Made by a program: the position numbers and the translations under genes
Notes under the pieces: generated by a model
The model's database searches: none
What the model saw: the letters and a program-made list of their open reading frames with translations, nothing else
What the model was told of the DNA's origin: nothing
Shown: in pieces, positions 33,557-41,562 of the stretch
Position numbering within the stretch: position 1 is the first letter of the stretch
Layout: each line of letters opens with the position of its first letter
Assembly: GCF_937988725.1 (NCBI RefSeq)
Contig: NZ_CALKHS010000010.1
Location: 620,001 to 684,000, forward strand
DNA: 64,000 nucleotides
Reading direction: 5' to 3'
Source of the DNA: an uncultured Castellaniella sp.
GTDB lineage: Bacteria > Pseudomonadota > Gammaproteobacteria > Burkholderiales > Burkholderiaceae_B

Positions 33557-33964
33557 TCAGTCCTCGTTGGGCTGGCTGATCGTGATGACCGGCTCACCAG
33601 CATCCCCGGCACCGATGCGCATGGTCAGCACCGCGCTACGCGGACGGATGCCCCGGCCTTCGCGTGGCACCCGCAGCACTTCAAAGGCGCAGCAGCCAGC
33701 CCCTGCCGCCCGCAGTGCAGCCCGGTGCGCCATCCACACCACATCCCACAAGCGCCCCGCCTCGTCCTGGCTCGTCGCCTTGCGCCGGTCGGTTTCTTCG
33801 GTCCACTCCACACAATCGGCCCAGGCGGCGCGGGTCATGGCGACAGGCACCGTAAACCCGGCTTCGCGGGCCGTCGCGGTGACATCCACCAGCACACCAT
33901 CTGCAATCGCATCGGCGCGGCTGTAGACATGGATCAGGTCTGATGCTTCAAACAGCTTGTTCAT
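33557..33964 (-). CDS. DUF6573-like leading-region protein, copy 1
   Basis: A 135-residue protein with ADGVLVDVTATAREAGFTVPVAMTRAAWADCVEW, which corresponds segment by segment to the gene at 37861-38286 (DGRLIDITRQAGRVGFRVPVAITRAAWQDCVEW). Members of this family are frequent in plasmid and ICE leading regions and have no known function. The start at 33964 follows GAAGGA. A leader repeat at 34008-34040 lies 44 bp upstream and also precedes the second copy. Confidence 0.75.
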   Translation of the reverse strand: MNKLFEASDLIHVYSRADAIADGVLVDVTATAREAGFTVPVAMTRAAWADCVEWTEETDRRKATSQDEAGRLWDVVWMAHRAALRAAGAGCCAFEVLRVPREGRGIRPRSAVLTMRIGAGDAGEPVITISQPNED

Positions 33965-34007
33965 GGTTTCCATCCTTCAAAAAAGCCTTTTGGGGCTGGT
34001 TTTCCTG

Positions 34008-34040
34008 CTGACCGGATTCGAAGATTCTTGAGCCGGATCG
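34008..34040 (-). promoter_or_regulatory. Leader repeat upstream of DUF6573-like copy 1
   Basis: A 33-bp segment containing GATTCTTGAGCCGGATCG, near-identical to 38327-38359 upstream of the second copy; a decayed relative with GAAGATTC lies at about 38999-39030 upstream of the radC-like gene. All three precede leading-region genes at 24-45 bp, which points to a shared promoter or operator. CGGATTCGAAG contains an imperfect palindrome. Confidence 0.55.
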
Positions 34041-34476
34041 TTGAAACGATGTGGGGGGATTGATCCTGGCTCCCGGTGTTGCCGCCGTCTTTCGTGAGTT
34101 CCGTCGCCGTGCCGATCTGGACCATGCAGCGGCCAGTCGGAGAGGGTCGTGGAATAAATGGAGGGGACCCGCGCAGCGGGGGGCAGCCGTTTATGCCGCG
34201 AAAGCCCTCGGAGGCTGGACGCGGAGTGGTACACGTCGGCGGTTTAGGCGGCGGGACTCACGAAAGACGGGGATGTCGGCAGTGGCGCGAACCGGTCGCC
34301 CCACATCGGCTGCGCGGCGAGCGCCCCTAGCCGCGCCCGCACGGGCGCGGCTCCATCTGCGGCCAGCGGCCGCCTGGCAAGCGAAGCGCGCAGCGCCGCA
34401 AGGCGCGAAGGCGTGAGCAACTGTCTTGCGAGTCAAGCGAGTAGGCCTGATTCAACTAGGACAATTTCCCTATTAG
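34041..34476. other. Non-coding part of the leading-region leader
   Basis: No gene is seen. From about 34130 to 34270 the sequence shows a decayed copy of the structured element present at 39180-39255 (shared pieces include GTGAGTTC, GGACGCGGAGTGGTACA and GTCGGCGGTTTAGGCG). Several short GC-rich stems occur. The arsenic operon inserts just to its right. Confidence 0.4.
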
Positions 34477-34500
34477 TTCAATAATTGATGTATTATTGAA
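34477..34500. promoter_or_regulatory. ArsR operator of the arsenic operon
   Basis: TTCAATAAT (34477-34485) and ATTATTGAA (34492-34500) are perfect 9-base inverted arms with a 6-base centre, ending two bases before the arsR ATG. A repressor there would block transcription start and translation. The short distance leaves no room for a normal ribosome-binding site, so a leaderless transcript is possible. Confidence 0.75.
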
Positions 34501-34502
34501 CC

Positions 34503-34841
34503 ATGAACGAAGCCCAAATTGTTTCCGCCCTCAGTGCCTTGGCCCATGCCCAGCGCCTGCGCGTGTTCCGCGCCTTGGTCATCGCCGGTCCAGACGGACT
34601 GACACCCAGCGTCATGGCTGAACAACTCGACGTGGCCCGCAGTGCGCTGTCCTTCCATCTGAAGGAATTGACCCATGCCAGCCTCATCACTGTTGAGCAG
34701 CAGGGCCGCAACCTGATCTACCGCGCCGACTTCCTGCAGATGAACGGGCTGCTCGGCTACCTGACCGAGCACTGCTGCCAGGGCGGCACCTGCGAAGTCA
34801 CCGAATCCCCTGATTTCCCCCGCTCCTGCACTTCCTGCTGA
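34503..34841 (+). CDS. arsR: ArsR arsenic-responsive repressor
   Basis: A 112-residue winged-HTH repressor. The C-terminal sensor has C91, C92 and C97 (CCQGGTC), the As(III) site of the Acidithiobacillus/Corynebacterium-type ArsR, plus a CTSC end. A perfect palindrome overlaps its start, so it is autoregulated. It is first in an arsR-arsI-acr3-arsC operon with gaps of 12, 13 and 13 bp. Confidence 0.93.
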   Translation: MNEAQIVSALSALAHAQRLRVFRALVIAGPDGLTPSVMAEQLDVARSALSFHLKELTHASLITVEQQGRNLIYRADFLQMNGLLGYLTEHCCQGGTCEVTESPDFPRSCTSC

Positions 34842-34853
34842 AAGGACTCCGCC

Positions 34854-35297
34854 ATGAAACGCTTCCACGTCCACCTGCACGTCGATGACCTGAACCGCAG
34901 CATCGGCTTCTATTCGCAGCTGTTCGCCGCATCGCCAGCCCGCGTCGAAACCGATTACGCAAAATGGATGCTCGAAGACCCGCCGGTGAACTTCGCCATC
35001 TCCACGCGCGGCAGCAAGCCGGGCATCGACCACCTGGGCATCCAGACCGACGATGCCCAGGAACTGGCCGCCCTCAAGGCCCGCGCCGAAGCAGCCGACA
35101 TGACGCTGTTGGATGAGGGCTCCACAACCTGTTGCTATGCTCGCAGCGAGAAGCACTGGATCACCGACCCACAGGGCATAGCCTGGGAGCATTTCCACAC
35201 ACTGGGCAATATTCCGGTCTTCAACGAAACACAGCACCCTGCACCTGCCCCCGCCTCGGCGTGCTGCTCGGGCTCCTCTCGCACAACCTGCTGCTAA
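34854..35297 (+). CDS. arsI: ArsI-type C-As lyase (VOC dioxygenase)
   Basis: A 147-residue VOC protein with the features of ArsI, which breaks the C-As bond of trivalent methyl- or aryl-arsenicals using Fe(II) and oxygen. Visible are the vicinal cysteines C93-C94 that bind As(III), and likely iron ligands in VHLHV (near H5-H9), H60 (IDHLGI) and E112 (WEHFH). The tail carries more CC pairs (CCSG, CC at the end). It sits between arsR and acr3, as in organoarsenical operons. Confidence 0.8.
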   Translation: MKRFHVHLHVDDLNRSIGFYSQLFAASPARVETDYAKWMLEDPPVNFAISTRGSKPGIDHLGIQTDDAQELAALKARAEAADMTLLDEGSTTCCYARSEKHWITDPQGIAWEHFHTLGNIPVFNETQHPAPAPASACCSGSSRTTCC

Positions 35298-35310
35298 CGC
35301 GAAGCTACCC

Positions 35311-36393
35311 ATGACCCAAGCCACCACGGCTGGCCGTGCGCCAGCCATCCCCGCCATGAGCGTCTTCGAGCGATTCCTGACCGTCTGGGTGCTGCTGTGC
35401 ATCGTCGTCGGCATTGCCCTGGGCCAATTCGCCCCCAGTGTGTTCCAGGCCATCGGCCGCATGGAGATCGCCCAGGTTAATTTGCCCGTGGGTCTGTTGA
35501 TCTGGGTCATGATTATTCCGATGCTGCTCAAGGTGGACTTCGGTGCCCTAGGCCAGGTCAGGCAGCATTGGCGTGGCATCGGCGTGACGCTGTTCGTGAA
35601 CTGGGCGATCAAGCCGTTCTCGATGGCTCTGCTGGCCTGGATCTTCATCCGCCAGGTCTTCGCGCAGTGGCTCCCCGCCGACCAGCTCGACAGCTATGTT
35701 GCCGGCCTGATCCTGCTCGCCGCTGCACCTTGCACGGCGATGGTCTTTGTCTGGAGCCGACTGACCGGGGGCGATCCGGTGTTCACGTTGTCGCAAGTGG
35801 CCTTGAACGACACCATCATGGTGTTCGCCTTCGCGCCCATCGTCGGCCTGCTGCTCGGCCTGTCGGCTATCGCAGTACCGTGGGACACGCTGCTGGTGTC
35901 CGTCGGGCTCTATATCGTCGTACCGGTGATCTTGGCCCAGATTTGGCGCCGTGTACTGCTGCGCCGAGGCCGGGCCGCGTTCGAGGCCGCGCTGGCGCAC
36001 ATCGGTCCGCTGTCCATCGCGGCGCTGCTGCTCACGCTGGTGCTGTTGTTCGCCTTCCAGGGACAAGCCATCCTGCAACAGCCGCTGGTGATCGCCATGC
36101 TGGCGGTGCCGATCCTAATCCAGGTGTTCTTCAACTCCGGGCTGGCATACTGGCTCAACCGCCGGTTGGGCGAGCAGCACAGCATTGCCTGCCCCTCGGC
36201 GCTGATCGGCGCGAGCAACTTCTTCGAGCTGGCCGTGGCTGCCGCCATCAGCCTGTTCGGCTTCCAGTCCGGCGCTGCGCTGGCTACCGTGGTCGGTGTG
36301 CTAATCGAAGTGCCTGTGATGCTGCTGGTCGTGCGTGTGGCCAACCGCTCGCGCGACTGGTACGAGTGCAGCCCGAACCCCTCAGCCCGATAA
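35311..36393 (+). CDS. acr3: Acr3-type arsenite efflux permease
   Basis: A 360-residue protein with about ten membrane segments. VGLLIWVMIIPMLLKVDF and LAAAPCTAMVFVWSRLTGGD with C141 are the Acr3 hallmark; the Cys binds As(III). It extrudes arsenite from the cytoplasm and receives the product of ArsC. It is translated 13 bp after arsI. Confidence 0.93.
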   Translation: MTQATTAGRAPAIPAMSVFERFLTVWVLLCIVVGIALGQFAPSVFQAIGRMEIAQVNLPVGLLIWVMIIPMLLKVDFGALGQVRQHWRGIGVTLFVNWAIKPFSMALLAWIFIRQVFAQWLPADQLDSYVAGLILLAAAPCTAMVFVWSRLTGGDPVFTLSQVALNDTIMVFAFAPIVGLLLGLSAIAVPWDTLLVSVGLYIVVPVILAQIWRRVLLRRGRAAFEAALAHIGPLSIAALLLTLVLLFAFQGQAILQQPLVIAMLAVPILIQVFFNSGLAYWLNRRLGEQHSIACPSALIGASNFFELAVAAAISLFGFQSGAALATVVGVLIEVPVMLLVVRVANRSRDWYECSPNPSAR

Positions 36394-36406
36394 TCAGGAC
36401 ATCCCA

Positions 36407-36829
36407 ATGAGCGCCATCACGATCTATCACAACCCCGCCTGCGGCACGTCGCGCAACGTGCTCGCCATGATCCGCAACAGCGGCGAGGAACCCACAATCA
36501 TCGAGTACCTGAAGACTCCGCCCGACCGTGCCACACTGGTCAAGCTGCTGACCGATGCGGACCTGAGCGTACGCGACGTGCTGCGCGAGAAGGGGACGCC
36601 CTATGCCGAACTCGATCTGGGCGACTCCAAATGGACGGATGACCAGTTGCTCGATTTCATCGAACAACACCCCATCCTCATCAACCGGCCCATCGTTGTC
36701 ACGCCATTGGGCACGCGCTTGTGCCGACCCTCGGAAGCTGTGCTGGACATCCTGCCGCAGCCACAGCGCGGCGCCTTCAGCAAGGAAGACGGCGAGGCGG
36801 TCGTGGACGCCAAGGGTCACAGGGTCTGA
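36407..36829 (+). CDS. arsC: Glutaredoxin-dependent arsenate reductase
   Basis: A 140-residue protein starting MSAITIYHNPACGTSRNVLA. C12 in NPACGTSRN is the catalytic cysteine, and INRPIVVTPLGTRLCRPSE supplies the arginines that hold arsenate. It reduces As(V) to As(III) for export by Acr3. The ATG at 36407 begins the family pattern. It ends the operon; an IS110 remnant follows at 36872. Confidence 0.95.
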   Translation: MSAITIYHNPACGTSRNVLAMIRNSGEEPTIIEYLKTPPDRATLVKLLTDADLSVRDVLREKGTPYAELDLGDSKWTDDQLLDFIEQHPILINRPIVVTPLGTRLCRPSEAVLDILPQPQRGAFSKEDGEAVVDAKGHRV

Positions 36830-36871
36830 TACCTTCCGCGCAGACGATCTGGTAGTCTGAATCTACCATTT

Positions 36872-37628
36872 TCAGGCTTGTGCCAGTTGGTCGTTCCATG
36901 GCCGACCGCTTTTGACCATGGCATTTAAGATAATCAACAGCTTGCGCATGCAGGCCACAATGGCAACCTTCTTCGGCTTTCCGACCGCAAGCAGGCGCTC
37001 ATAACAACGCCGTATCACGGCGTTGTGGCGCATGGCGACAATGGCAGCCATGTACAACGCACTCCTGACCGTGGCTCGCCCGCCACAAATGATGCGTTTG
37101 CCACGAGCCTGGCCCGAGTCCCGATTCATCGGTGCGACACCCACCAGTGCGCAGATCTGCTTGGCCTTGATCTGACCAAGCTCCGGTAGTTCAGAAATCA
37201 GCGTAGCCGCCGTCGCCGGGCCGATCCCCTTGACACTCTTGAGCAATGCGGCCAGATCGGACTGGTATTGAGCCAGATGCTCCGCAATCCTTCGATCTAA
37301 CATCTCAATCTGTTTTGCCAGCACATCCATCAGATCCGAAATATCCTGCACAACCTCCGCATGCGCCATGTGTTTGCGCTGGCGCTCGCTCACCAGCAAG
37401 CGCACCAGTTGCCGACGTCGAAGCACCAATGCGTGCAGCTGTTGTTGTGCTTGGTCTGGCATTGGCTTGATGAAACGATCTCGATCAGGGCGCTGATTGA
37501 GCACCTGTGCCAGTTCAGCCAGCATCCTGGCATCCACACTGTCAGTTTTAGCCAATCGCCCCATAGCCTTGGCGAAATCCCGGGCCTGCCGCGGGTTGAT
37601 GACGACGACAGCGAACTCCGAAGCCTGT
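36872..37628 (-). pseudogene. IS110-family transposase, 5'-truncated
   Basis: The frame reads FAKAMGRLAKTDSVDARMLAEL, the end of the DEDD nuclease domain, followed by the complete C-terminal transposase domain (VKGIGPATAATLISELPELG, MNRDSGQARGKRIICGGRATVR). About the first 60-70 residues are missing: an in-frame TGA lies at about 37628, where the match ends. It probably once mobilised the arsenic operon, which it adjoins. It is unlikely to be active. Confidence 0.75.
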
Positions 37629-37860
37629 CAAGAGGCACCGAGGGATGACGGGCTACATGCTAACGGCCAACCCTGAACCCTGACAGGTCCAGGCGTGACG
37701 GCACCACCGAACACGCACCTCAAAGATACAAGGGATGGAAGCCCGCCAGGGGCAAGACCCGGCACGGGGCTTGATGCGCAGCACGACAGCCCGGCCCCGA
37801 CGCCTACGGCGGCGGGGACACGAACACCCCTTGCAGAAAGGAGCGCAGTAATACAGCCGG
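37629..37860. other. Structured leading-region segment beside the IS remnant
   Basis: No gene is visible. Positions 37825-37860 carry CACCCCTTGCAGAAAGGAGC and the next 16 bases, matching 39208-39243 at 33 of 36 positions. This copy abuts the stop codon of the second DUF6573-like gene. It may belong to the leader of the next gene before the arsenic island was inserted. Confidence 0.5.
37825..37860. repeat. Leading-region repeat, copy 1
   Basis: Thirty-six bases shared with 39208-39243 with three transitions only (A/G, A/G, C/T). The core reads GAGCGCAGTAATACAG. Presence in two separate leaders and conservation of non-coding sequence suggests a functional structure. Confidence 0.75.
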
Positions 37861-38286
37861 TCAGGCGGCAGAATATTCGGCTTCGCTAGCCAAGCTAATG
37901 GTGATGATTGGCATATCGTGTTCGTCCATCCCGCTGTGCAGGGCAAGAGTCGTCACTTCGGCCACAATTTGGTTGGCCCCTGCCGGAATCCGATAAAACC
38001 GCATCAGAGCCACGCCTTCGGGATCCAATTCCGACGCCAATACGGCGCGTTCGTTCAGCTCGCGCAACAAATCATGCAAGCGGCAGTCTTGGCTTTCGTG
38101 TGATGCCGTGGTGTCAGCCCATTCCACGCAATCCTGCCAAGCAGCGCGGGTAATCGCTACCGGCACCCGAAAACCGACACGGCCTGCCTGGCGCGTAATG
38201 TCTATCAATCGGCCATCACGGATAGCCTGCTCCCTGCCTCCCAAACGGTCGTTGTTGCCGACTTGCTTGGCTTCGTAGGTGTTCAT
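37861..38286 (-). CDS. DUF6573-like leading-region protein, copy 2
   Basis: A 141-residue protein paralogous to 33557-33964: IRDGRLIDITRQAGRVGFRVPVAITRAAWQDCVEWADT aligns throughout, and both end with an ITIS motif (MPIITISLASE here). AGGAAATCACCCC precedes the start. It lies downstream of the radC-like gene in the same orientation. Two diverged copies in one leading region suggest separate targets, such as different host defence systems, but this is a guess. Confidence 0.75.
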   Translation of the reverse strand: MNTYEAKQVGNNDRLGGREQAIRDGRLIDITRQAGRVGFRVPVAITRAAWQDCVEWADTTASHESQDCRLHDLLRELNERAVLASELDPEGVALMRFYRIPAGANQIVAEVTTLALHSGMDEHDMPIITISLASEAEYSAA

Positions 38287-38326
38287 GGGGTGATTTCCTG
38301 TCGAAAAAGGGAATGGGCCTGACTGG

Positions 38327-38359
38327 CTGACCGGATGCGAAGATTTTTGAGCCGGATCG
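38327..38359 (-). promoter_or_regulatory. Leader repeat upstream of DUF6573-like copy 2
   Basis: Contains GATTTTTGAGCCGGATCG and the same CTGACCGGAT lead-in as 34008-34040. It starts 41 bp ahead of the start codon at 38286. Between it and the radC-like stop is a GC-rich hairpin (GCCCTG/CAGGGC at about 38400). Confidence 0.55.
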
Positions 38360-38442
38360 TCTTCCCCCGATGCGAGGGGAACGCTGCCTGCCTGCCCGCC
38401 CTGGCACAGGGCGGGGCCGCTGGCCCCCCCTGCCCGACCGCC

Positions 38443-38970
38443 TTACACCTGCCCGCGTTCAGCCAGTGAGGTCGTCCCGGTGGCGCTGACCACCATGTGA
38501 TCCACCAAGCGCACGTCAATCAGGCTGAGGGCTTGTTTCAGTTGCCGCGTCAGGCTGATGTCTGCGGCGCTGGGTTCGGCCAGGCCTGACGGATGGTTAT
38601 GCGCCATGATCAGTGCGGCGGCATTCAAACGCAGGGCAGTTTTGGCAATTTCACGCGGGTAGATGCTGGCGTGGCTCAGCGTCCCGGTGCCCTGTTCTAT
38701 ATAGCGGATAGGCTTCAGTTGCGTATCCAGATACAGGAAGGCCGCGCATTCATGGCCCAATCCAGCCAACTTGGATTGGAAAAACTTGGCCACCCGATCA
38801 GGGGTAAACATGGCGTTTGCTGTAGAAATCAGGCTTTCGGCAGCCACCCGGCCAGCGGCCAGCACCTGGTCATCGGTGGCCGGCCTGTAGCGGCCGCTGG
38901 TGCTGCGCACATACAGAGGGCGTGCGTCGTTCATGTTGTCGTAGCTCAGCGCGGCGGTGCTGTTGTTCAT
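38443..38970 (-). CDS. radC: RadC-like JAB-domain protein
   Basis: A 175-residue protein of the RadC/DUF2466 family. The JAB metal site is complete: H124-N-H126-PSG, then D137 in PSAADISLTRQL. FLYLDTQLKPIRYIEQGTGTLSHASIYPREI is the conserved core. Short RadC-like proteins without the HhH domain are common in mobile elements, often in leading regions with anti-restriction genes. Their function is unproven; the old link to repair is not supported. GGAGAG gives the start. Confidence 0.88.
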   Translation of the reverse strand: MNNSTAALSYDNMNDARPLYVRSTSGRYRPATDDQVLAAGRVAAESLISTANAMFTPDRVAKFFQSKLAGLGHECAAFLYLDTQLKPIRYIEQGTGTLSHASIYPREIAKTALRLNAAALIMAHNHPSGLAEPSAADISLTRQLKQALSLIDVRLVDHMVVSATGTTSLAERGQV

Positions 38971-39330
38971 GGGATGCTCTCCTTTCAGGGTTTCCGGCGA
39001 CTACCGGGGCCGAAGATTCCGAGCCTTCTGTAGGTTTTGCGGTGTCCGCAGTCCTACTGTCTGGCCCGGAGTGCCACCGTTGCCGTGAGTTCGTCGCCTT
39101 GCCGTGCTGAATCACGCAGGGACGACCGGAAAGGGGCGGGTACGCAAGCCGCAGCCCGAAGGAGAACGTAGAGAAACGAAGGGACCGGGTGAGTACCCGG
39201 CGAAGCGCACCCCTTGCAGGAAGGAGCGCAGTGATACAGTCGGCGTTTTAGGCGACGGAATCAGGGCAATGGCTGCCTGTGCCCTGGAGATGGACTGCGA
39301 ATGCCGGCCGCGCGGCGAGCGCCACTACCG
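38971..39330. other. Leader of the radC-like gene
   Basis: No gene is seen in these 360 bp. Features are the decayed leader motif GAAGATTC at about 39012, an ACCGGGTGAGTACCCGG-type hairpin at about 39184-39200, and the 36-bp repeat at 39208-39243. Related pieces occur at 34130-34270 and 37825-37860. This is a candidate single-strand-active promoter; see findings. Confidence 0.45.
39208..39243. repeat. Leading-region repeat, copy 2
   Basis: CACCCCTTGCAGGAAGGAGC followed by 16 more bases; 33 of 36 positions match 37825-37860. It lies about 240 bp upstream of the radC-like start. Confidence 0.75.
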
Positions 39331-39466
39331 ACCGTAGGGTGGTCTAAATATATTTCTGAGAGTCTGATTAAACTAATAAGCAGCATGCTATCTATACTCA
39401 TGGCTGATACACACATGATGCTGCGGTACTACCTCGACACCAGCCTCCCCTGTGTCAGAATTTGGC

Positions 39467-39497
39467 TTGACCTTCTTACAGGGTCAAGGTTTATCAT
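39467..39497 (+). promoter_or_regulatory. MerR/CueR-type promoter for the first copper operon
   Basis: TTGACC (39467-39472) and TATCAT (39492-39497) are separated by 19 bp instead of 17. The spacer contains ACCTT and AAGGT half-sites arranged symmetrically. This long-spacer layout is the hallmark of MerR-family activation by DNA distortion. It precedes the gene at 39561 by 64 bp. Confidence 0.7.
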
Positions 39498-39560
39498 CCA
39501 CGACGGTCAGGATGCACCTGATATTATCTCTTCAGCGAGACACCACACCGAAACAATCCA

Positions 39561-39980
39561 ATGGTATCGGCCGACCATCTGAAACGCGCGCTCATCGCCG
39601 TCATCGTCACGTTCAGCCTGCTGTTCATGCAGTTGGCTGCGGCGGCGTATGTGTGCACGAGCATCTCGGGGGTCGCTGCCGGGTCGGCACCGGCCGTCAC
39701 AGGCATGATGCCATGCAGCACTGGCGCTCCGTCAGGCTGTGAACATCTGGATGCAACTCGCACGGCCCTATGTGATGCACAGGCCTACGCAAGCAACGAA
39801 GTCACGCCAGAGCTGCGGCTTCCAAAGTTCTCGGCGATCGCGCCAGCCACCTGGCTCATGGCGTTTCGCGTGGCACCAGAAGCAGACGCCCCCCGTCAGC
39901 CTCGTCCCCACCCATCCCCGGGCTTGACTCGGGCGATCTTCCCCTCCCCATCGATACGCAACTGCTGCTACCGGATTTGA
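39561..39980 (+). CDS. Small secreted protein of the copper cluster
   Basis: A 139-residue protein with a signal peptide (ALIAVIVTFSLLFMQLAAAA) and cysteines at about 32, 52 and 60 in a Met/Cys-containing stretch. It is first behind a MerR-type promoter, which implies metal induction. The last about 40 residues are Pro/Arg-rich and unlike the rest; a GACGCCCCCCGTC run near 39890 could hide a frameshift. I do not recognise a family. Confidence 0.5.
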   Translation: MVSADHLKRALIAVIVTFSLLFMQLAAAAYVCTSISGVAAGSAPAVTGMMPCSTGAPSGCEHLDATRTALCDAQAYASNEVTPELRLPKFSAIAPATWLMAFRVAPEADAPRQPRPHPSPGLTRAIFPSPSIRNCCYRI

Positions 39981-40138
39981 TCCACAGCTGCACGCTTGCC
40001 CACTGCTGGTGAAGCTAACCGCCGTGCGCCGCGTGACGAGACGACGGTAAGCCAGCACAACGATCGCGAACCCACCATACAGACAGCCACGATGCTTGCT
40101 GTGTAATTTCCGATCGGCTCTCGATACAAGGAAAAATC

Positions 40139-40378
40139 ATGATGAAAACATCTGCAACGAATGGCATGTCCTGCCGCTTGCAGGCCTCCCCTCTTGGCCG
40201 TCAAGTGAAGCGCCGCCACCTCTGGATCGGCCTGGCGGCAGGTGCTGCTGTCGTATGGAGCTTGCCCGGCAGCCTAGGTGCGCTCGCCACAACGGGAGTT
40301 GGGGCCGTATTGCTTTCCGTACTCCCCTGCACCCTCATGATGGGGCTCGCGCGTTTCCACTTGAGGTCGTCCGCATGA
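40139..40378 (+). CDS. Small membrane protein of the copper cluster
   Basis: A 79-residue protein with two likely membrane stretches (LWIGLAAGAAVVWSLPGSLGAL and TTGVGAVLLSVLPCTLMMGLA). Its TGA overlaps the start of the DsbD-like gene (ATGA at 40375), so it is translated together with it. The single Cys lies in the second helix. No defined family is recognised, but comparable small membrane genes occur in copper-resistance operons. Confidence 0.55.
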   Translation: MMKTSATNGMSCRLQASPLGRQVKRRHLWIGLAAGAAVVWSLPGSLGALATTGVGAVLLSVLPCTLMMGLARFHLRSSA

Positions 40379-41562
40379 ATTCGCTGTTACTTCTACAAGC
40401 CTTGCTGGCCGCGGGTGCCGGGCTACTGCTCAACCTCACACCGTGCGTGCTGCCCGCCGTACCGCTCAAGGTGCGCGCGGTACTGCGCGAAGCGGGCGAG
40501 CGCCAGGCCGTGCGTCTTGCCTCCGCAGCGCTTTTTACTGCCGGGTCGGTCCTGTTCTTTGGCGGCCTGGGGCTGGCGACAGCCCTGCTGCAATGGCGCT
40601 GGGGCGTGCTCTTCCAGTCACAAACGCTCCTGATCGCGCTCAGCGCCCTGCTCGCCGCCTTGGCTGTGCTGAATTTCTCAGGCCGCAGCCTGCCTTTGCC
40701 CAGCGCGCTGGTGACGCTGCGTGGCAGGCGCCTGTTTGAACCCTTTTTCTCGGGACTCGTGAGTGCGCTGCTCTCCACGCCGTGCACCGGGCCGCTGCTG
40801 GGCGGTGTGCTGGTCTTCGCGGTGACTCAACCGCTTGCAAACATCCTCGTCATTTTTGTGTCAATCGGCCTGGGGCTTGCCGCGCCTTATGTCATCCTCA
40901 TCCTGCGCCCGAGCCTGCTCAAGCGTCTGCCGCGCGCCGGGGCCTGGACGACGGTCATCCAACAAAGTTTTGGCTGGCTGCTGCTCGCGGCCGCGCTCTT
41001 TTACGCACAAAGCGTGCTGCCCGCCGCCTGGACTACGCCCTTATGGATAGTCCTGATAGTTGCCGTGTTTGGCTGGGCAGTCGCTACTCTCTGGCGAGCG
41101 ACCGAGCGCAGCACCCGCACAGCGGCTCTCTTCGTGGGTGCCACCGCAGCAGCGCTGGGCTACTTCGGGTCGGGGCTTAGCCAGTCCGCAGAGACCACCA
41201 TCGCCTGGCAGCCACTACACGCTGCCGACGTAGCAGCCTTGCCGACGCTTGGGCGCCCTGTCCTCGTGGAATTCACGGCCGACTGGTGCATCAACTGCAA
41301 GGTGCTGGAGAAAACGACGTACGAGGATGAAAACGTCGTCGCGGCCCTGAAGCGCACTGGAGCGGTCGCGCTGCGGACGGATCTCACCCGCCCGAACCCG
41401 GTCCTTGAGCACCTGCTCGCCCTGCACGGCGGCGTGGGTCTGCCCTTTGCCATCGTGCTCGACCACAAAGGGCGCGAAGTACAGACGCTCTCGGGCCTAT
41501 TTACCAGCGCAACCCTCGTGCAGGCATTGAACAAGACCTTGAACCAGGAGAACTCACCATGA
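40375..41562 (+). CDS. DsbD-like thiol:disulfide transporter, beta-gamma part
   Basis: A 395-residue protein: about eight membrane segments with NLTPCVLPAVPLK and STPCTGPLLGG (the membrane redox cysteines of DsbD/ScsB), then a C-terminal thioredoxin domain with ADWCINCKVLE. It carries electrons from cytoplasmic thioredoxin to the periplasm, where copper damages thiols. The periplasmic alpha domain is absent and is encoded by the next gene. The start at 40375 uses an ATGA overlap. Confidence 0.88.
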   Translation: MNSLLLLQALLAAGAGLLLNLTPCVLPAVPLKVRAVLREAGERQAVRLASAALFTAGSVLFFGGLGLATALLQWRWGVLFQSQTLLIALSALLAALAVLNFSGRSLPLPSALVTLRGRRLFEPFFSGLVSALLSTPCTGPLLGGVLVFAVTQPLANILVIFVSIGLGLAAPYVILILRPSLLKRLPRAGAWTTVIQQSFGWLLLAAALFYAQSVLPAAWTTPLWIVLIVAVFGWAVATLWRATERSTRTAALFVGATAAALGYFGSGLSQSAETTIAWQPLHAADVAALPTLGRPVLVEFTADWCINCKVLEKTTYEDENVVAALKRTGAVALRTDLTRPNPVLEHLLALHGGVGLPFAIVLDHKGREVQTLSGLFTSATLVQALNKTLNQENSP

